A stretch of DNA of 64,000 nucleotides, taken from the NCBI GenBank assembly GCA_001557505.1, contig LSAX01000008.1, positions 2,496,153-2,560,152 of the forward strand, given 5' to 3'. Below are positions 48,787-63,725 of the stretch, piece after piece; positions within the stretch are counted from its first letter, which is position 1; every line of letters starts with the position of its first letter. This stretch comes from Reticulascus tulasneorum. Taxonomy: Eukaryota; Ascomycota; Sordariomycetes; Glomerellales; Reticulascaceae. The translations under genes were made by a program, and so were the position numbers. The notes beneath the pieces are model-generated. The model was given only the letters and a program-made list of their open reading frames with translations. It did no database searches and was not told where the DNA came from.

Positions 48787-51700
48787 CAAGGTTGTAAATT
48801 TAGTCATTAGTTAAGTTGACTTAGTCAGATTAAAACTAATTTATTTAGTCTTAGTTAACTATTTAAGTAATTAAAATTAATCTTAGTCAAATTTTTATTT
48901 GATTAAGACTAATCTTAGTCTAATTTAGTCTGATTAAAATGATTAAAATGATTAAAAGTTTATATTTAATAATTTATAAAATAATTTAATAATTTAGTAA
49001 CTAAATAACTAAATTAATAAAATAACTTAATAATTAAATAACCAAATTAATAAAATAATTAAATTAATAAAATAATTAAAATAACAAATAACTTAATAAT
49101 TAAAATAACTTAATAACTTAAATAACTTAAATAACTTAAATAACTTAAATAACTTAATAATTAAATATTTAACTAACTAACTAACTAAATAACAAACTAA
49201 TAAATACAATAATAAATATAGTAAAAAAATATTATAAATAATTTTCTTCTTCTATTTCTTCATTATTACTTTCTCTACTTTCTTCAATATTATTTAAACT
49301 AACTTCTAATTTATATAATATAATTAATTTATAACTTTTTAATAATATTAATTATTTAATCCGTTTTAAGCTTAGCTTATTTCGGGTTTTAATAATAATA
49401 TTACTATTAATAGAAAAACCCCTTTTTATAACAGCTAAAGTAGCTAGAATAGCTAAAAACCGACGAGTTATAATATTTAAAATCGGAAATCGTTTATTAT
49501 TATTTTTCTAATATAATAAAAGGTTAACCTATTATTTAAATAAATTAATAACGTTAATTATATAGTTATATATATAAAGAAATATTTATTTACTGTTTTA
49601 AAAACTAAAAGTTCTTTTAAATAAGTTAGATATTCTTTTTTAATATTATTTATATTTTCAAATAATTTATTATCTAAATCTGAATTTATATTTATTTGTT
49701 AAATAATCATATTATTATTATAAGTTTCTTCGTTTAATTCATCGAAAGATATATTTAAATCTAATATAATAAGTATAATTATTTCACTTTTAAGTCTATT
49801 TGATTATTAATGAATAATAATTATAATAAAAGAATAACTTATTTTAAATATTCATTTTTAAGTAAATTTATTATATCTATAAAAATAACTAGATATAAAT
49901 ATAATAAAGTTTTAAGTTTTAAATGGTTTATTTTAAACCTAAGGTTAATAATAATATTAATAAAAAACACTTCATAGCTTTTTAATATAATATTATTCAT
50001 TTTTAATAGAAAATATTTTTCAAGCTTATTAATATTAACTTTAATAGCTTTTATATAAGCTTGATAATAAGAAGTCTATATAAGTTAATATATTAAGGAT
50101 TTTAATTTTAAGAAAATTAATAACTTACTAAATTATTATCAACTTAAATTTAATGTTTAAAATTAGATAATAAAAAATCTAATTTCTTAAAGATTTAATA
50201 AATATATAATAATCCGGTATTTAAAATTATATAAGTTTCTTTTTATAATTTAATAAAAAGTTTAACAAATATTTCGAATATTTCTTTTAATTTGTTTAAA
50301 ACCGTAAATTCGATATTTGTTAATATAATTTTTTTATATTCGATATTAGTTATAACTTTTCTGATATATATTAATGGTTTTTTAATTTTAATATTATTTT
50401 AAATATAAAATAAGTAGAATTCCATCTTGTTATATTATTTATATATATATATTAATATATTTATAATTATTTAATAAAAAGATAAATAACTTACTAAATA
50501 ATATTTTTTTAATATTATAATTTAAAAGTATAATACCTTCTTTTTTATATTTATTAATATTTTCACTTAATAAATTTTTTTTTAAAATATATATTTTGTT
50601 AATATTATAATTTGTCAAGCTTTATTTAATATAGCTATATAAAAAGTTAATTAATAAATAGTTAAATAAATATAAAATAATAAAAACTTATTATTATTTA
50701 AAAGTTCGAAATTATCATTAATTTGATTATTAAATTGTAAATTTATATAATTAATAACTTGATTATTAATGTATATTCTTTTAATATATTTTATGTTATA
50801 AAATTTATTATATATGTAATATAGCGTATATTATTATTAAAAGTTAAATAATTTAAATTATTATAAATATTTTTAAATATTTTAATAAACGTATTATTAT
50901 TAGTTATATTAATAAAATATAAATATTAATTTATAATAATAATTAAGTTATATTTTAACTTACCTAAATATATTAATATAACCTAAAGGAAGATAAGGTT
51001 TTAATATTATTTTAAATATTTTTTTAATATAAATTCTAATATATTTTTTAGTTAATTCTTTAAAACCTATTATAATAATATTAAATAAAATTCTTAATAT
51101 AAAGTTAATAAATATAACATATTAATTAAATAATATATTAATTTAAATTTTAGATTAATATATATAAAAATAACACCTAAATAGGATTTTTATAATATTA
51201 AAATCCAAATATCAAAAATATTTAAAAACTTACTGTTTTTTTTGATATGTTAGTTTAAAATATAATTAAAAGTTGTTAATAAGCTATTATAACCAGGGTT
51301 GTGATTTTAGTTCTTAGTTTTTAGTTTTAATTAGTTAGTTTCTTAGTTAGTTAGTTTTAATTATAAAAAAATTAACTAAATTTATTTTTAATTAGTTTTA
51401 GTTAATACATTAACTAACTAAAACTAACTAAAGTTGAATTTTAAACTAACTAACTAAAACTAAAACTAACTAAGATTAACTAAAACTAACTAAATTAATT
51501 AAATTTTATTTATTTAAATTTAAATATATAATAACTTAATTTAATCTATTAAATTAAATTAAATAAAAATAATTATATAATTATATAATATAATTTATAA
51601 TTAAAAACTTTGAAAAAACTTAAGTTATTTAATTTATAAAAAACAAAAATTTATATAAAAATAAATCTAATCTTTTACTTTTTGTAATTCTAATTCTAAA

Positions 51701-52026
51701 TCTTTAATATCTTTAATTTTCCAATTTTTTAATAATATAAGTTGTTTAATAATATCCGGATTTAATTTATTCCGATTTTTAGATATAATATTTCCTTTTA
51801 TAGAAAATATACGTTTAATAGAAGCAGATGTAGCCGGAATAGCTAAAATCTTTTTAACTAAAACGCTTAATATAAGAAATTAAGTAATATTTTTTTTTTA
51901 ATAATCTAAAGGTTCAACCTATATAATAATATTAATATATTAATATAAATATTAAATATAAATATTAATTAAATAAATATTAATAAATATTTAACTTACC
52001 TTTTTATTTATTATATTTTCTTTTAA

Positions 52027-52143
52027 ATATATAATATATTCTTCTTCTATATTTTCTTGAGAAATATATAATATATTCTTCTTCTATATTTTCTTAAGAA
52101 ATATATAATATATTCTTCTTTTATATTTTCTTAAGAAATATAT
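52027..52143 (+). repeat. Three 37-bp tandem repeats inside the transposase C-terminus
   Basis: Three copies of a unit containing TATTCTTCTTCTATATTTTC, expanding the part of the transposase gene that lies just before the dimerisation domain (read on the minus strand). Copies differ at one or two positions. Confidence 0.8.
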
Positions 52144-53902
52144 ATATCATCTAAATCTAAATTTAAAGTTTGTTGATTATTATAAATATCTTTATTTAAT
52201 TCGTTAAAAGACTTATTAAATATATTATTATATCTAAGATTAATTTCGTTTTTTAGCTTATTATTTAGTATTAATTAATATAAATATAATAATAATTTAA
52301 TTTAAATAAATAATTTATTTTAAATATTCAATTTTTAATAAATTTGTTATATCTTTATTAATATTAAAATAAAAATATAATAAACCACTTTTATTAAAAT
52401 AACTTAATTCAAATTTAAGATTTAATATAAGTCCTAATAAATAAGATTTATAATTATTTATTAAATTAAAAGTTAATTTTCAAGGAAAATATTTGTCTAA
52501 TTTAATAATTCCAGCTTAAATTGCAATAATAAGATTATTATAATAATCTTTTTATAAAAATATTAATATAAATTAATAAAGTTAAATATATAAAACTTAT
52601 TAAATCTAGATTTTTTTGACTAGATTTTTTATATTTATTAATAAAAGATTCTAATTTATTATATATTTGATAAATAAATAATAATCTTTTATTAAGAATA
52701 ATATAAGTTTCTCTTTGTAATTTAATAGACGGTTTAACGAATATTTTAAATATATTCTTTAAATCTATTAAAGAATTCTATTTAAAATCAGTTAAAAATG
52801 TTTTTTTAAATTCTCGATTTGTTATATTATTTAAAATATAAATTAGAGGTTGTTTTAATTCAAGGCTTATATTAATTATATAATAAGTTAAATTCCATCG
52901 AGTAATATTATCTATAAAATAATTAGTAAATATAATATTTAATTTTATAAAATTAATTTATAAAATTAATTTATAATATTAACTTTATATTTTAAATTAA
53001 TTTAAAAATAAAAACTTACTAAGAGGTATTTGTTTAATATTATAATCAAGAAGTATAATTCTTTCTTTTTTATATTTATCAATTTCTTTTAATAATAATT
53101 TTCGGTTTTCTTACGTATATTTAATTAACATAGCAATTTTTCGTATTTTATTAATAATAAAGACCATTTAAATAAATTATTAATAAAGATATAAACGTTT
53201 ATTTCATTATCTGGCTTTAATTTATAACTTTCTTTATTATATTTAGAATTTTGAAAATTATTAATATTAGTATTAATAATATTATTAACTTTTTTAATAT
53301 CTGAATTTAAAGAGCTTGAAATAGAGGTGTTTTGATTTGTAGTAAAAGATGAATCTATTTTTAAAGTTTAAAAAATAGAATTTTAATAACAAGTTTTAAA
53401 GTTTATAATAAAAGTAAAAGTAATAATAATATAAAACTTAGTTAGAATTAAATATTAAACCTAAAAAGTAAAGAAAAAACTTTATATTTATAATAAAAGC
53501 TTAAATTTCTATTAAATTCTTTAAGATTTTTTATATTAATAATTATTTTTTAATAATTTCTAATAGATTCTTTAGATTATTAATGCTTAATAATATCAAT
53601 TTAAATAAAAATTCTTATTTGTTATTATCTTTTAATATTAAAATTTTATTTTTATTTATATCTCTTATTAAATATCTTTATTAATACGTCTTAATATTAT
53701 TAAATATTTTATTAAATATTTTTATTAAGACTAATTTAGTCAATTTAGTCAGTCTTAATTATTCAAATTAAATTTTAGTTAGTTAAATAACTAACTAAGA
53801 TTAACTAAAATTTTAAAAGTCAGTCAGGCTTATGAATTTGACTAAGAATGACTAAAAAATACTGAATTTGACTAAAGACTAAAGACTAAAATCACAACCT
53901 TG

Positions 53903-55453
53903 TAAATGATTATTAAAAATATTAATAAATATAAAAAAGAAAGAATTATAATATTAGATTATAATATTAAATAAATACCTCTTGGTAAGTTTATATTTTA
54001 ATATTATATTTATCTATTTATTTATTTACTAATTAATTTAAATAGATAATATTACTCGTTAAAACTTAACTTATTATATAATTAATACCGCTCTCAAATT
54101 AAAATACGCTTTAATATATATCGTAAATAATATAACAAATCGAGAATTTAAAAAGACTTTTTTAATAGATTTTGAATGGAATTTTTTAATAGACTTAAAG
54201 ACTATATTTGAAATATTCGTTAAACCTTCTATTAAATTATAAAGAGAGTCTTATATTATACTTAATAAAGGTTTATTATATATTTATCAAATATATAATA
54301 AATTAGAATCTCTTATTAATAAATATAAAAAGTCTAGTCGACGAAATCTTAATTTAGTAAGTTATTTTAATATTAATTTTAAGTTAATAAATATTAATTT
54401 TAAAATAAAAAGATTATTATAATAGCTTTATTATAAACCTTATTTATTAAGACTTATATTAGACCTTAGACTTAAACTAAGTTATTTTAACGAAGGGGGT
54501 TTATTATATTTTTATCTTAATATTATTAAAGATATAAGTAATTTATTTAAGATTGAATATTTAAAGTAAGTTATTAATTATTTTATTTAATTATTTAGTT
54601 TTTTATTTATATTAATATTAATTAATAAGTTAAAAAACAAAATTAATCCTCGAGTTAATAATCTTTTTAACGAATCTTTTGATGAATTAAATAACGATAA
54701 TTATAATTCTTAACAATCTTTAAATTCTGATTCTGAAGATGATATATATATAAGTCAAGGAAATATAGAAGAAGAATATATTATATATCTTAAAGAGAAT
54801 ATAATAAATAAAAAAGTAAGTTAAACTTTTAATTTAAATATTTAATTATTATTATATATTAATATTAATATTATAGGTCGAGCTTTTAGAATTTTGGAAA
54901 AATAATATTACTTGATTTCTTATATTAAGTATTTTAGTTAGAAGAATATTAGTTATTCCAGCTACTTCTGCTTCTATTAAATATACTTTCTCTATAAGAA
55001 GTAATATTATTACTAAAAACCGAAATAAACTAAATCTAGATATAATTAAATAGCTTATATTATTAAAAAGCTGGAAAATTAAAGATATTAAGGAGTTAGA
55101 ATTATAATTAGAAAAATTAGATAATTAGTTATTTTTATATTTTATTAAATAAATACTTTTTATTTATTTTATTAAGTTAATTATATTATTAAATTAATTA
55201 TTTTATTAAGTTATTTATTTTATTAAGTTATTTATTTTATTAAGTTATTTATTTTATTAAGTTAATTAAATTTATTACATAATTAACGTTATTATATTAG
55301 ACTAATTTAGTCAATTTTAGTCAGTCTTAGTCAGTCTTAGTCAATTTAGTCAGTCACTATATTTTTTTAGTCAGTCTTAATCACTTATAAGACTGACTAA
55401 ATTAGTCTTAATTACTTATATAACTAGACTGACTGACTAAAATCACAACCCTG
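53903..55453 (+). mobile_element. hAT 3' fragment (element I) with right end
   Basis: Plus-strand transposase from the KYKKERII region to the dimerisation domain near 54,940-55,120 (RRILVIPATSASIKYTFSIR). A short 16-bp-unit tandem repeat at 55,201-55,263 follows, then a right terminal repeat ending CACAACCCTG at 55453. Its subterminal words are AGTCAGTC instead of AGTTAGTC. Its left half was not found next to it; an internal terminus at 53902 abuts it. Confidence 0.55.
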
Positions 55454-57334
55454 GTCATTTATCAGCTTTAAATATTGATTTAGAAAATAACGTTTTAAAT
55501 AACGGTTTATTTTCTATAACTTTCAATATTTGGACTTCTATTATACAAATATCTTATATTGGAATTATATTAATATATATTAATTCAGCTTTTAAAATTA
55601 ACTATAAGTTAATTAGCTTTAAAAAATTAAGCGAAAGTTATATTAGTTTATATATTTATAATGAATTTATAAATATATTAACTAATTATCTAAGTTTAAA
55701 ATTATCTATTATTAATAAGTAAGTTTAATTTATTATCGTTATAAATATATTAATATTTAACTAATTATATATTTAGTATTACACAAGATAATACATCAAA
55801 TAATAATACATTTATTAATATTTTTAAAAAGAATTATTATAAATCTTTTAATAAGGAATTTATAAATAATATTAGATGTATTGCACATATTATTAATATA
55901 ATAGCACAAGATATATTAAACAGCTATATATTAAATAATAATATAGAAAATCAATTATTAGATTTTACAGAAAATTTAAATGAAAATATAAATATAAAAG
56001 AAGATATATTTATTAATGTAAGTAAGTTAATATTTAAAATTTTTAAATTATATAACTAATTTCTTTATATAGATATTACTAATTAATTATAATAAAGATA
56101 GAGAAATGTTAATTTCTTGTATTACGTAAGTTGTTATTTTAATTAATATATTAACTAATATATTAATGTTAATTATAGTTGTTCTTTTAAGAAAATAGAA
56201 CGAATTATTAGATTTCAAACATTAAACTATGCACGACATTATCAAATTAAATACCTTAATATTGCTTATAATAAGGATAGTGAAAAAACTAGACAAAAAG
56301 GTAAGTTTTTTAAATTATTTAATTATTTAATTTTTTAATTAATATTAATTATTTTAAAATCTATTATACTACCTACTTAAAGGTTTTTTAATATGTTATT
56401 AAAAAGCTGAAAACGATCTCGAAATAATATAATAATAGATTTCGAAGAAGATAAAGCTTATAATAAGATTTTAAATTTTATTATTAAAAATAATTTATTG
56501 TTTAATATTTTAAACTTAAATTCATTTAAAGAATTATTAAATTATTATAATAAATAAGTTATTTTATATAAAAACTTATAAAATTAATTTAATATTAATT
56601 TTAATATAGATTTTCACCAATTATTAATAGATGGAAAATTAAAAATATTTTAGATAATACTTTTAATAGCCATTTATTAGTTTTAAATATTAATTTAGAA
56701 AATAACGTTCTAAATAACGGTTTATTTTCTTTAACTTTTGATATTTGGACTTCTATTACGCAAATATCTTATATTAGTATTATACTAATATATATTAATT
56801 CGGCTTTTAAAATTAACTATAAGTTAATTAGCTTTAAAGAATTAACTGAAAATCATATTGGTTTATATATCTATAATGAATTTATAGATATATTAACTAG
56901 TTATCCAAGTTTAAAATTATCTATTATTTATAAGTAAGTTTTATTTTATTATAATATTTATTATTAATATTTAACTAATTTTATTTTAATATTACATAAG
57001 ATAACATAATAAATAATAATACATTTATTAATATTTTTAAAAAGAATTATTATAAATCTTTTAATAAAGAGTTTTTAAATGATATTAGATATATTGCGTA
57101 TATTATAAATATAATAGCACAAAATATTTTACGAAATTATATTTTAAATCAAAATACGGAAAATCAATTATTAGATTATATAAATAATCTAGATGAAAAT
57201 ATAAATATGGAAGAAGATATATCTAATATTAGTAAGTTTTCTTATATGTTTTTTAAATTAAATTTTAGTTTACTAATTAAATTATAGATATAACTTCTAA
57301 ATTACGAAAAATCGCTACTTTAATTAAATATATA

Positions 57335-60300
57335 CAGGGTTGTGATTTTAGTTAGTTAGTTTAGTCTTTAGCTTGATTAAAACTAATTTAGTTAGTCTTT
57401 AGTTTGACTAAACTAACTAAAAAAAAAAAGACTAACTAAACTAACTAAGACTAACTAAAGACTAACTAAAAAGACTAAAAAGATTAAAATAATATTATTA
57501 ATATATTATTAATAATAAAATTATATTAAATTTAAAAATAATCAATAATTAATAATTATATAATAATAATTATTTTTAATATTATTAAAGTTTAATAAAA
57601 TATAGAATTATATAGAAACTTTTAAAATTTAATTATTAATTAAATAATTATTAATAATATTTATTAGTTTTATATTAGTTATTTAATATTAATATTATTA
57701 AAGCTTAATAATAAGATAGAATTATATAAAAACTTCTAGAATTTGATTATTAATTAAGTAATTATTAATAATTTTATATTTATTTATTATTATTAAGGCT
57801 TAATAATAAGATGGAATTTTATAGAAACTTCTAGAATTTAATTATTAATTAAGTAATTATTAATAATAGTTAATAATTTTATATTAGTTATTTAATATTA
57901 ATATTATTAAGGCTTAATAATAAGATGGAATTATATAGAATCTTTTAGAATTTTGAAATTAAATATAAATAAAATGTTAATTTCTAACTTTTAAACTTAC
58001 TTTTAAAATAACATTATAATTTATTATATTTTAAGTTATAAAACTTACTTTCATATTATCTTTTGATATATATTAAAATATTTTAAAGTCTTTCAAAATA
58101 GATTCTTCTTTTACAACAACTAATAGAAATTCTTCAATTTCTAATTCTTCTAATTTAGAAATAGAAGAAGTTAATAATAATACTAATACTAATAATACTA
58201 ATAACTTTGAAAATTCTAAATATAATAAAGAAAGCTATGAATTAAAGCCTGATAACTTAACAAATATTTATATATTTACAAATAACTTATTTACTCGATC
58301 TTTATTACTTATCAACCTTAATAAAGAAAGAGAAATGGTTATTTCTTATATTACGTAAGTTATATTTTATATTTTATATTTTATATGTTATATTTATATT
58401 TTATATTTATATTTACTAATATTTTATATATAATTATACTTTTAAAAAAATTGAAACTATTAAAAGATTTCAAACTTCTAATTTTGCTTGATATTATAAA
58501 AATAAACATTTAAACATTGCTTATAATAAAGAAACTGAAAAAACAAGACAAAAAAGTAAGTTATTTATTATTATTATTCTAATAATTAAATATTTATATA
58601 CTAATATTCTATATAAAAATCTTCAGCTAAACTTTAAGCTCAAGTATTTTTTAATAATCCTTTAGAAAGCTGAAAACGACCTCGAAATAATATTATAACC
58701 GATTTTAAAGAAGACGAAGTTTATAATAAGATTTTAAATTTTATTATTAAAAATAATTTATTATTTAATATTTTAAATTCAAATTCATTTAAAGAATTAT
58801 TAAATTATTATAATAAATAAGTTATTTTATTAAAAAACTTAAATATATATATATTAATTTTAATATAGATTTTCACTAGTTATTAATAAATAGAAAATTA
58901 AAAATATTTTAGAAAATATTTTTAATAACCATTTATCAGCTTTAAATATTGATTTAGAAAATAACGTTTTAAATAATGGTTTATTTTCTTTAACTTTTGA
59001 TATTTGGACTTCTATTATACAAATAGCTTATATTAGTATTATATTAATATATATCGACTCAGCTTTTAAAATTAATTATAAATTAATTAACTTTAAAGAA
59101 TTAACCGAAAATCATATTAATTTATATATCTATAATAAATTTATAAATATATTAACTAGTTATCTAGGTTTAAAATTATCTACTATTTATAAATAAGTTT
59201 TATTTATTATAACATTAATATTTAACTAATTTTATTTTAATATTACACAAGATAATATAACGAATAATAATACATTTATTAATACTTTTTAAAAAATTAT
59301 TATAAATCTTTTAATAAAGAGTTTTTAAATGATATTCGATATATAACACATATTATAAATATAATAACACAAGATATATTACGAAATTATATTTTAAATA
59401 AAAATACGGAAAGTTAGTTATTAGATTATATTAATAATCTTAACGAAAATCAAAATATAGAAGAAGATAATATATTATTATATATTAATAAGTTATTTTT
59501 AACTTTATTTAATTTATTATTTAACTAATTTAATTATAGATATTACTTCTAAATTACAGAAAATTGTAACTTTAATTAAATATACATAAGAAAATCGAAA
59601 ATTATTATTAAAAGAATTAATAAATATAAAAAGATAGTATTATTCCTTCTAATTATAATATTAAATAAATACCACTTAGTAAGTCTTATTTTAAATTAAT
59701 ATTTAAATATTATATTATTATATTTATTAACTAATTATATAGATAATATTACTCGGTGGAATTCAACGTATTATATAATTAATATATCTCTTAAATTAAA
59801 ATACCCTTTAATTTATATTCAAAATAATATAACAAATTAAGACTTTAAAAGAGTTTTTTTTAACAGATTTTAAATGGAATTCTTTAATAGATTTAAAAAA
59901 TATATTTGAAATATTTGTTAAACCGTCTATTAAATTATAAACAGAATCTTATATTACACTTAATAAGAGTTTATTATATATTTATCAAATATATAATAAA
60001 TTAGAATCTCTTATTAATAAATATAAAGAATCTAGTCAAAGAAATCCTAGTTTAGTAAGTATATTAATTTTTATATATTTTTATTTTTATTTAATAATAA
60101 TTAAATAGAAAGATTATTATAATAGTTTTATAACAGCTATTCAAATTAGAATTATTAAATTAGAAAAATATTTTCCTTAGAAATTAACTTCTAATTTAAT
60201 AAATAATTATAAACCTTATTTATTAACACTTATATTAGATCTTAGACTTAAATTAAGTCATTTTAACAAAAGAAGGTTATTATATTTTTATTCGAATATT

Positions 60301-61206
60301 AATAAAGATATGAATAATTTATTAAAAGTCGAATATTTAAAGTAAGTTATTAATTATTTTAATTAATTATTTAATTTTATATTTATATTAATATTAATTA
60401 ATAGATTAAAAAACGAAATTAGACCTCAATATAATAACCTGTTTACTAAATCTTTTAACGAATTAAATACCGATATTTATAATAATCAACAATCTTTAAA
60501 TTCTAATTTAGATGATAATATATATATAAATTCAGATAATATAGAAGAAGAATATACTATATATCTTAAAGAGAGTATAATAAATAAAAAAGTAAGTTTA
60601 TTTTTAATATTTTATTTAATATTTAATTTTAAATATAATATTAATAAATTATAAGTCGAACCTTTAGAATTTTGGAAAAATAATAATATTCGATTTCCTA
60701 TATTAACTATTTTAGTTAAAAGGATATTAGCTATACCGGCTACATCTACTTTTATTAACATATTTTCTCTATAAGAAGAAATATTATTATTAAAAATCGA
60801 AATAAGCTTAATCTAGATATTATTAAACAGCTTATATTATTAAAAAGTTGGAAAATTAAAGATATTAAAGATTTAAAGTTATTTATAAAAGAAAATATAG
60901 ATTAGTTATTTGGTTATTTGATTATTTAGTTATTTAGTTATTTAGTTATTTAGTTATTTAGTTATTTAGTTATTTAGTTATTTAGTTATTTAGTTATTTA
61001 GTTATTTAGTTATTTAATTAAATTAGATTTTTAATCTTTTTAGTCTTTTTAGTCTTTTTAGTTAGTCTTTAGTTAGTCTTTAGTTAGTCTTTTTAATAAC
61101 TAAACTAACTAAAAATAAATTTAGTTAGTCTTTTAAGTGATTAAAACTAAGACTAACTAAAAGACTAACTTTTGACTAAAGACTAAAGACTAAAATCACA
61201 ACCCTG
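57335..61206 (+). mobile_element. hAT element J, complete ends, perfect 8-bp duplication AATATATA
   Basis: 3872 bp from CAGGGTTGTGATTTTAG to its inverse, flanked on both sides by AATATATA (57327-57334 and 61207-61214). The plus-strand transposase starts near 58,100, its ATG changed to ATA, and ends near 60,900 after a dimerisation domain. It is almost the same sequence as element B in opposite orientation. A 14-unit minisatellite lies between the transposase and the right terminal repeat. Stops and a lost start make it inactive. Confidence 0.85.
60905..61016 (+). repeat. Minisatellite, 14 copies of an 8-bp unit GTTATTTA
   Basis: Tandem 8-bp units; the first two are slightly divergent. It lies between the element J transposase and its right terminal repeat. 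A shorter version of the same repeat, in inverse orientation, is at about 37,040-37,090 in element B. Confidence 0.92.
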
Positions 61207-61764
61207 AATATATATAAAAGAAATCGAAAGTTATTATTAGAAAGTATTATCTAAAATATTTTTAATTTTCCATTTATTATAATAAGTGAAAATCTAATAT
61301 TATTATTAATATAAATTATTAAATAATTAAAAATAATTTACTTATTATAATAATTTAATAATTCTTTAAATAAATTTAAATTTAAAATATTAAACAATAA
61401 GTTACTTTCAACTATAAAGTTTAAAATCTTATTATAAACTTCATTTTCATTAAAATCGATAATTGTATTATTTCGAGGTCTTTTTCGGCTTTCTAAAGGC
61501 GTATTAAAAAATCTTTGAATAGGTAGTATAATAGTAGATTCTATTTAATTAATATTAATATTATTAAAATATAGAAATATAAATATAACTTACTTTTTTG
61601 TTTTGTTTTTTTCTGTTTCTTTATTATAAACAATATTTATATGTTTATATTTATAATAACGTTAAAGATTAGAAGCTTGAAAGCCTTTAATAATATCAGT
61701 TCGTTTATAAGAACATTTTATAAATAATTAGCTATAAATAATAATAATCTTAAAATAATAAAAC

Positions 61765-62022
61765 TTACATAATACAAGATATAAGCATTTCTCTTTTTTT
61801 ATTATAATTAATAAGTAATAAAGATCGAGTAAGTAAACCATTTATAAATATATATATACCAGTTTCTTTATCTGGTTTTAATTTATAGTTTTCTTTATTA
61901 TATTTAGAATTTTCAAAATTAATAATATTATTATTATTATTAATATTATTAGTTTCTTCAGCTTCTAAAATAGAAGAATTAGAATTAGAAATATTTTGAT
62001 TTGTAATAAATGAAGTATCCAT
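61765..62022 (-). pseudogene. hAT transposase N-terminus (composite G)
   Basis: 85-codon open stretch beginning with ATG at 62022: MDTSFITNQNISNSNSSILE, then SKYNKENYKLKPDKETGIYI, then FINGLLTRSLLLINYNKKRE and a Cys that starts the BED finger. The frame ends where intron 1 starts. It is one of the longest uninterrupted frames in the island and the best preserved N-terminus of the family here. Confidence 0.7.
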
Positions 62023-63620
62023 TTTAAGAAAATCTTCATAATAGATTATATTAAGGTTTATATAAAAATAAGTTATAAAAGTTATAATAGATAATAGATA
62101 ACATTTAAAAGTTAAAAGATAATAATTTTCTAAAATAATATATAATTTATATTTATAATTTTAATTAATAATCTATTAGATTTTATATATTAATAATCAA
62201 ATTTTATTAGATTGTATATATTAATAATTAAGTTCTATTAGATTTTATATCTTAATTTAGTTAGTTTTAGTTAGTTTTTTTAATTTTATGATTTTAGTTA
62301 GTTAGTTTTAGTTAATAAGTTTTTTTATTTAGTTAGTTTTAATTAGTTAGAAATTTATTTTAGTTAGTTTTAATCAGACCATTAACTAAACTAACTAACT
62401 AAAATCACAACCTTGATTATAACTATCTTCTAATATTTTTATAATATTATGTCAGTTAATAACAGGTGTAGATCTATTAAATAATTAATTAATAAATAAA
62501 TATTATAATAATTTAAAAATTAACTTATTTATTATAATAACTTAATAACTTTTTAAATAAATCTGAATTAATTATATTAAAAGATAAGTTATTATTAATT
62601 AAAAAAATTAAAATCTTTTTATAAACATCATTTTCGTTAAAATCTATAATTATAAAATTCCAGCTTTTTTTTTATTAGAAATAGTAAAAAAGCTTTCTTT
62701 TGAAAATTGAGAAGTTAAAAGTTGTATTTTAAATCTTATATATATATATTAGTAAATTATTTTAATATTTAATTAGTTAAACATATTAAACTTACTTTTA
62801 GTTATATTCTTTTCTGTTTTAAGATTATATATAATAATAATATGTTTTTAATAATAATATCAAACATAATTAGAAGCTTGAAAACCTTTAACTAATTCGA
62901 TATTATTATAAAAACATCTATTATTATATTAGTTATATATATATTATATATTTAAAATAATAATTTACAAAGTACATTGTAATTTCATTTTTCGTTCTTT
63001 TGGCAAATCGATAGTTAATAAAAATATATATAAAAAGTCCGTTTTTAATAATAAAAATAGTAGAATCGTTAATAAGAGGTAATTTATATTTAAAAGTCGT
63101 TATAAATAATAGAAATTGGGGTTTTATATTATTAGAAATAGAATTATCGATAATTTCAATAATAGAAAAAGGATTTATAATTATTAAGTTATTAGAAGTT
63201 AAATAGATAGAACCATTTTTAAAAGATTTGTATAAGACATTTTTTAAATATACTTAAAAGATAAATATTTAAATAATAATATATTTTATATAATATTTGA
63301 TGATTATAAATAATAACTTATTATATTTAATAAAAGAAAATGAAAGTTAGAAAACAACTAAGATATATATATATTTATAAAATTAAAATCAATATTAGAA
63401 ATAATTAACATTAAAATCAATGTTAGAAATCAACATTATAAATAATATATAAATTAAGATAAAAATTTAAAATTTTTTTAATTTTTTTAATTTTTAACTA
63501 TTTAATTATTTAATTATTTTCTTAATTTAGTTATTCGTTAATTAAGTTATTTAGTTATTTTATTAATTTAATTATTTTGTTTTTTGTTAATTTAGTTAAT
63601 TTAGTTATTTGTTATTTTGT

Positions 63621-63725
63621 TAATTTATTAATTTAGTTAATTTAGTTAATTTAGTTAATTTAGTTAATTTAGTTAATTTAGTTAATTTAGTTAATTTAGT
63701 TAATTTAGTTAATTTAGTTAATTTT
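63621..63725 (+). repeat. Minisatellite, about 11 copies of TTAATTTAG
   Basis: 9-bp tandem units inside the right subterminal region of element D. Confidence 0.9.

Larger units (their letters stand above)
51294..62415 (-). mobile_element. Composite hAT unit G with perfect 8-bp duplication ATTATAAC
   Basis: Left end CAGGGTTGTGATTTTAG at 51294 and right end, the inverse of CAAGGTTGTGATTTTAG, at 62415, with ATTATAAC at both 51286-51293 and 62416-62423. Outside both ends the element D transposase continues. Inside are parts of at least three hAT copies: minus-strand transposase at 51,660-53,360, an internal right end at 53902, plus-strand 3' part to an internal right end at 55453, plus-strand parts to 57334, the intact-ended element J, then minus-strand N-terminus at 61,250-62,022. 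The internal order is not that of a simple nest, so rearrangement after insertion is likely. Confidence 0.65.

Noticed and set aside
62288..62415. Separate MITE-sized hAT end pair near 62,290-62,415
   Set aside because: The left motif is too degenerate and lies in the subterminal repeat of composite G, whose own pairing is supported by a perfect duplication.
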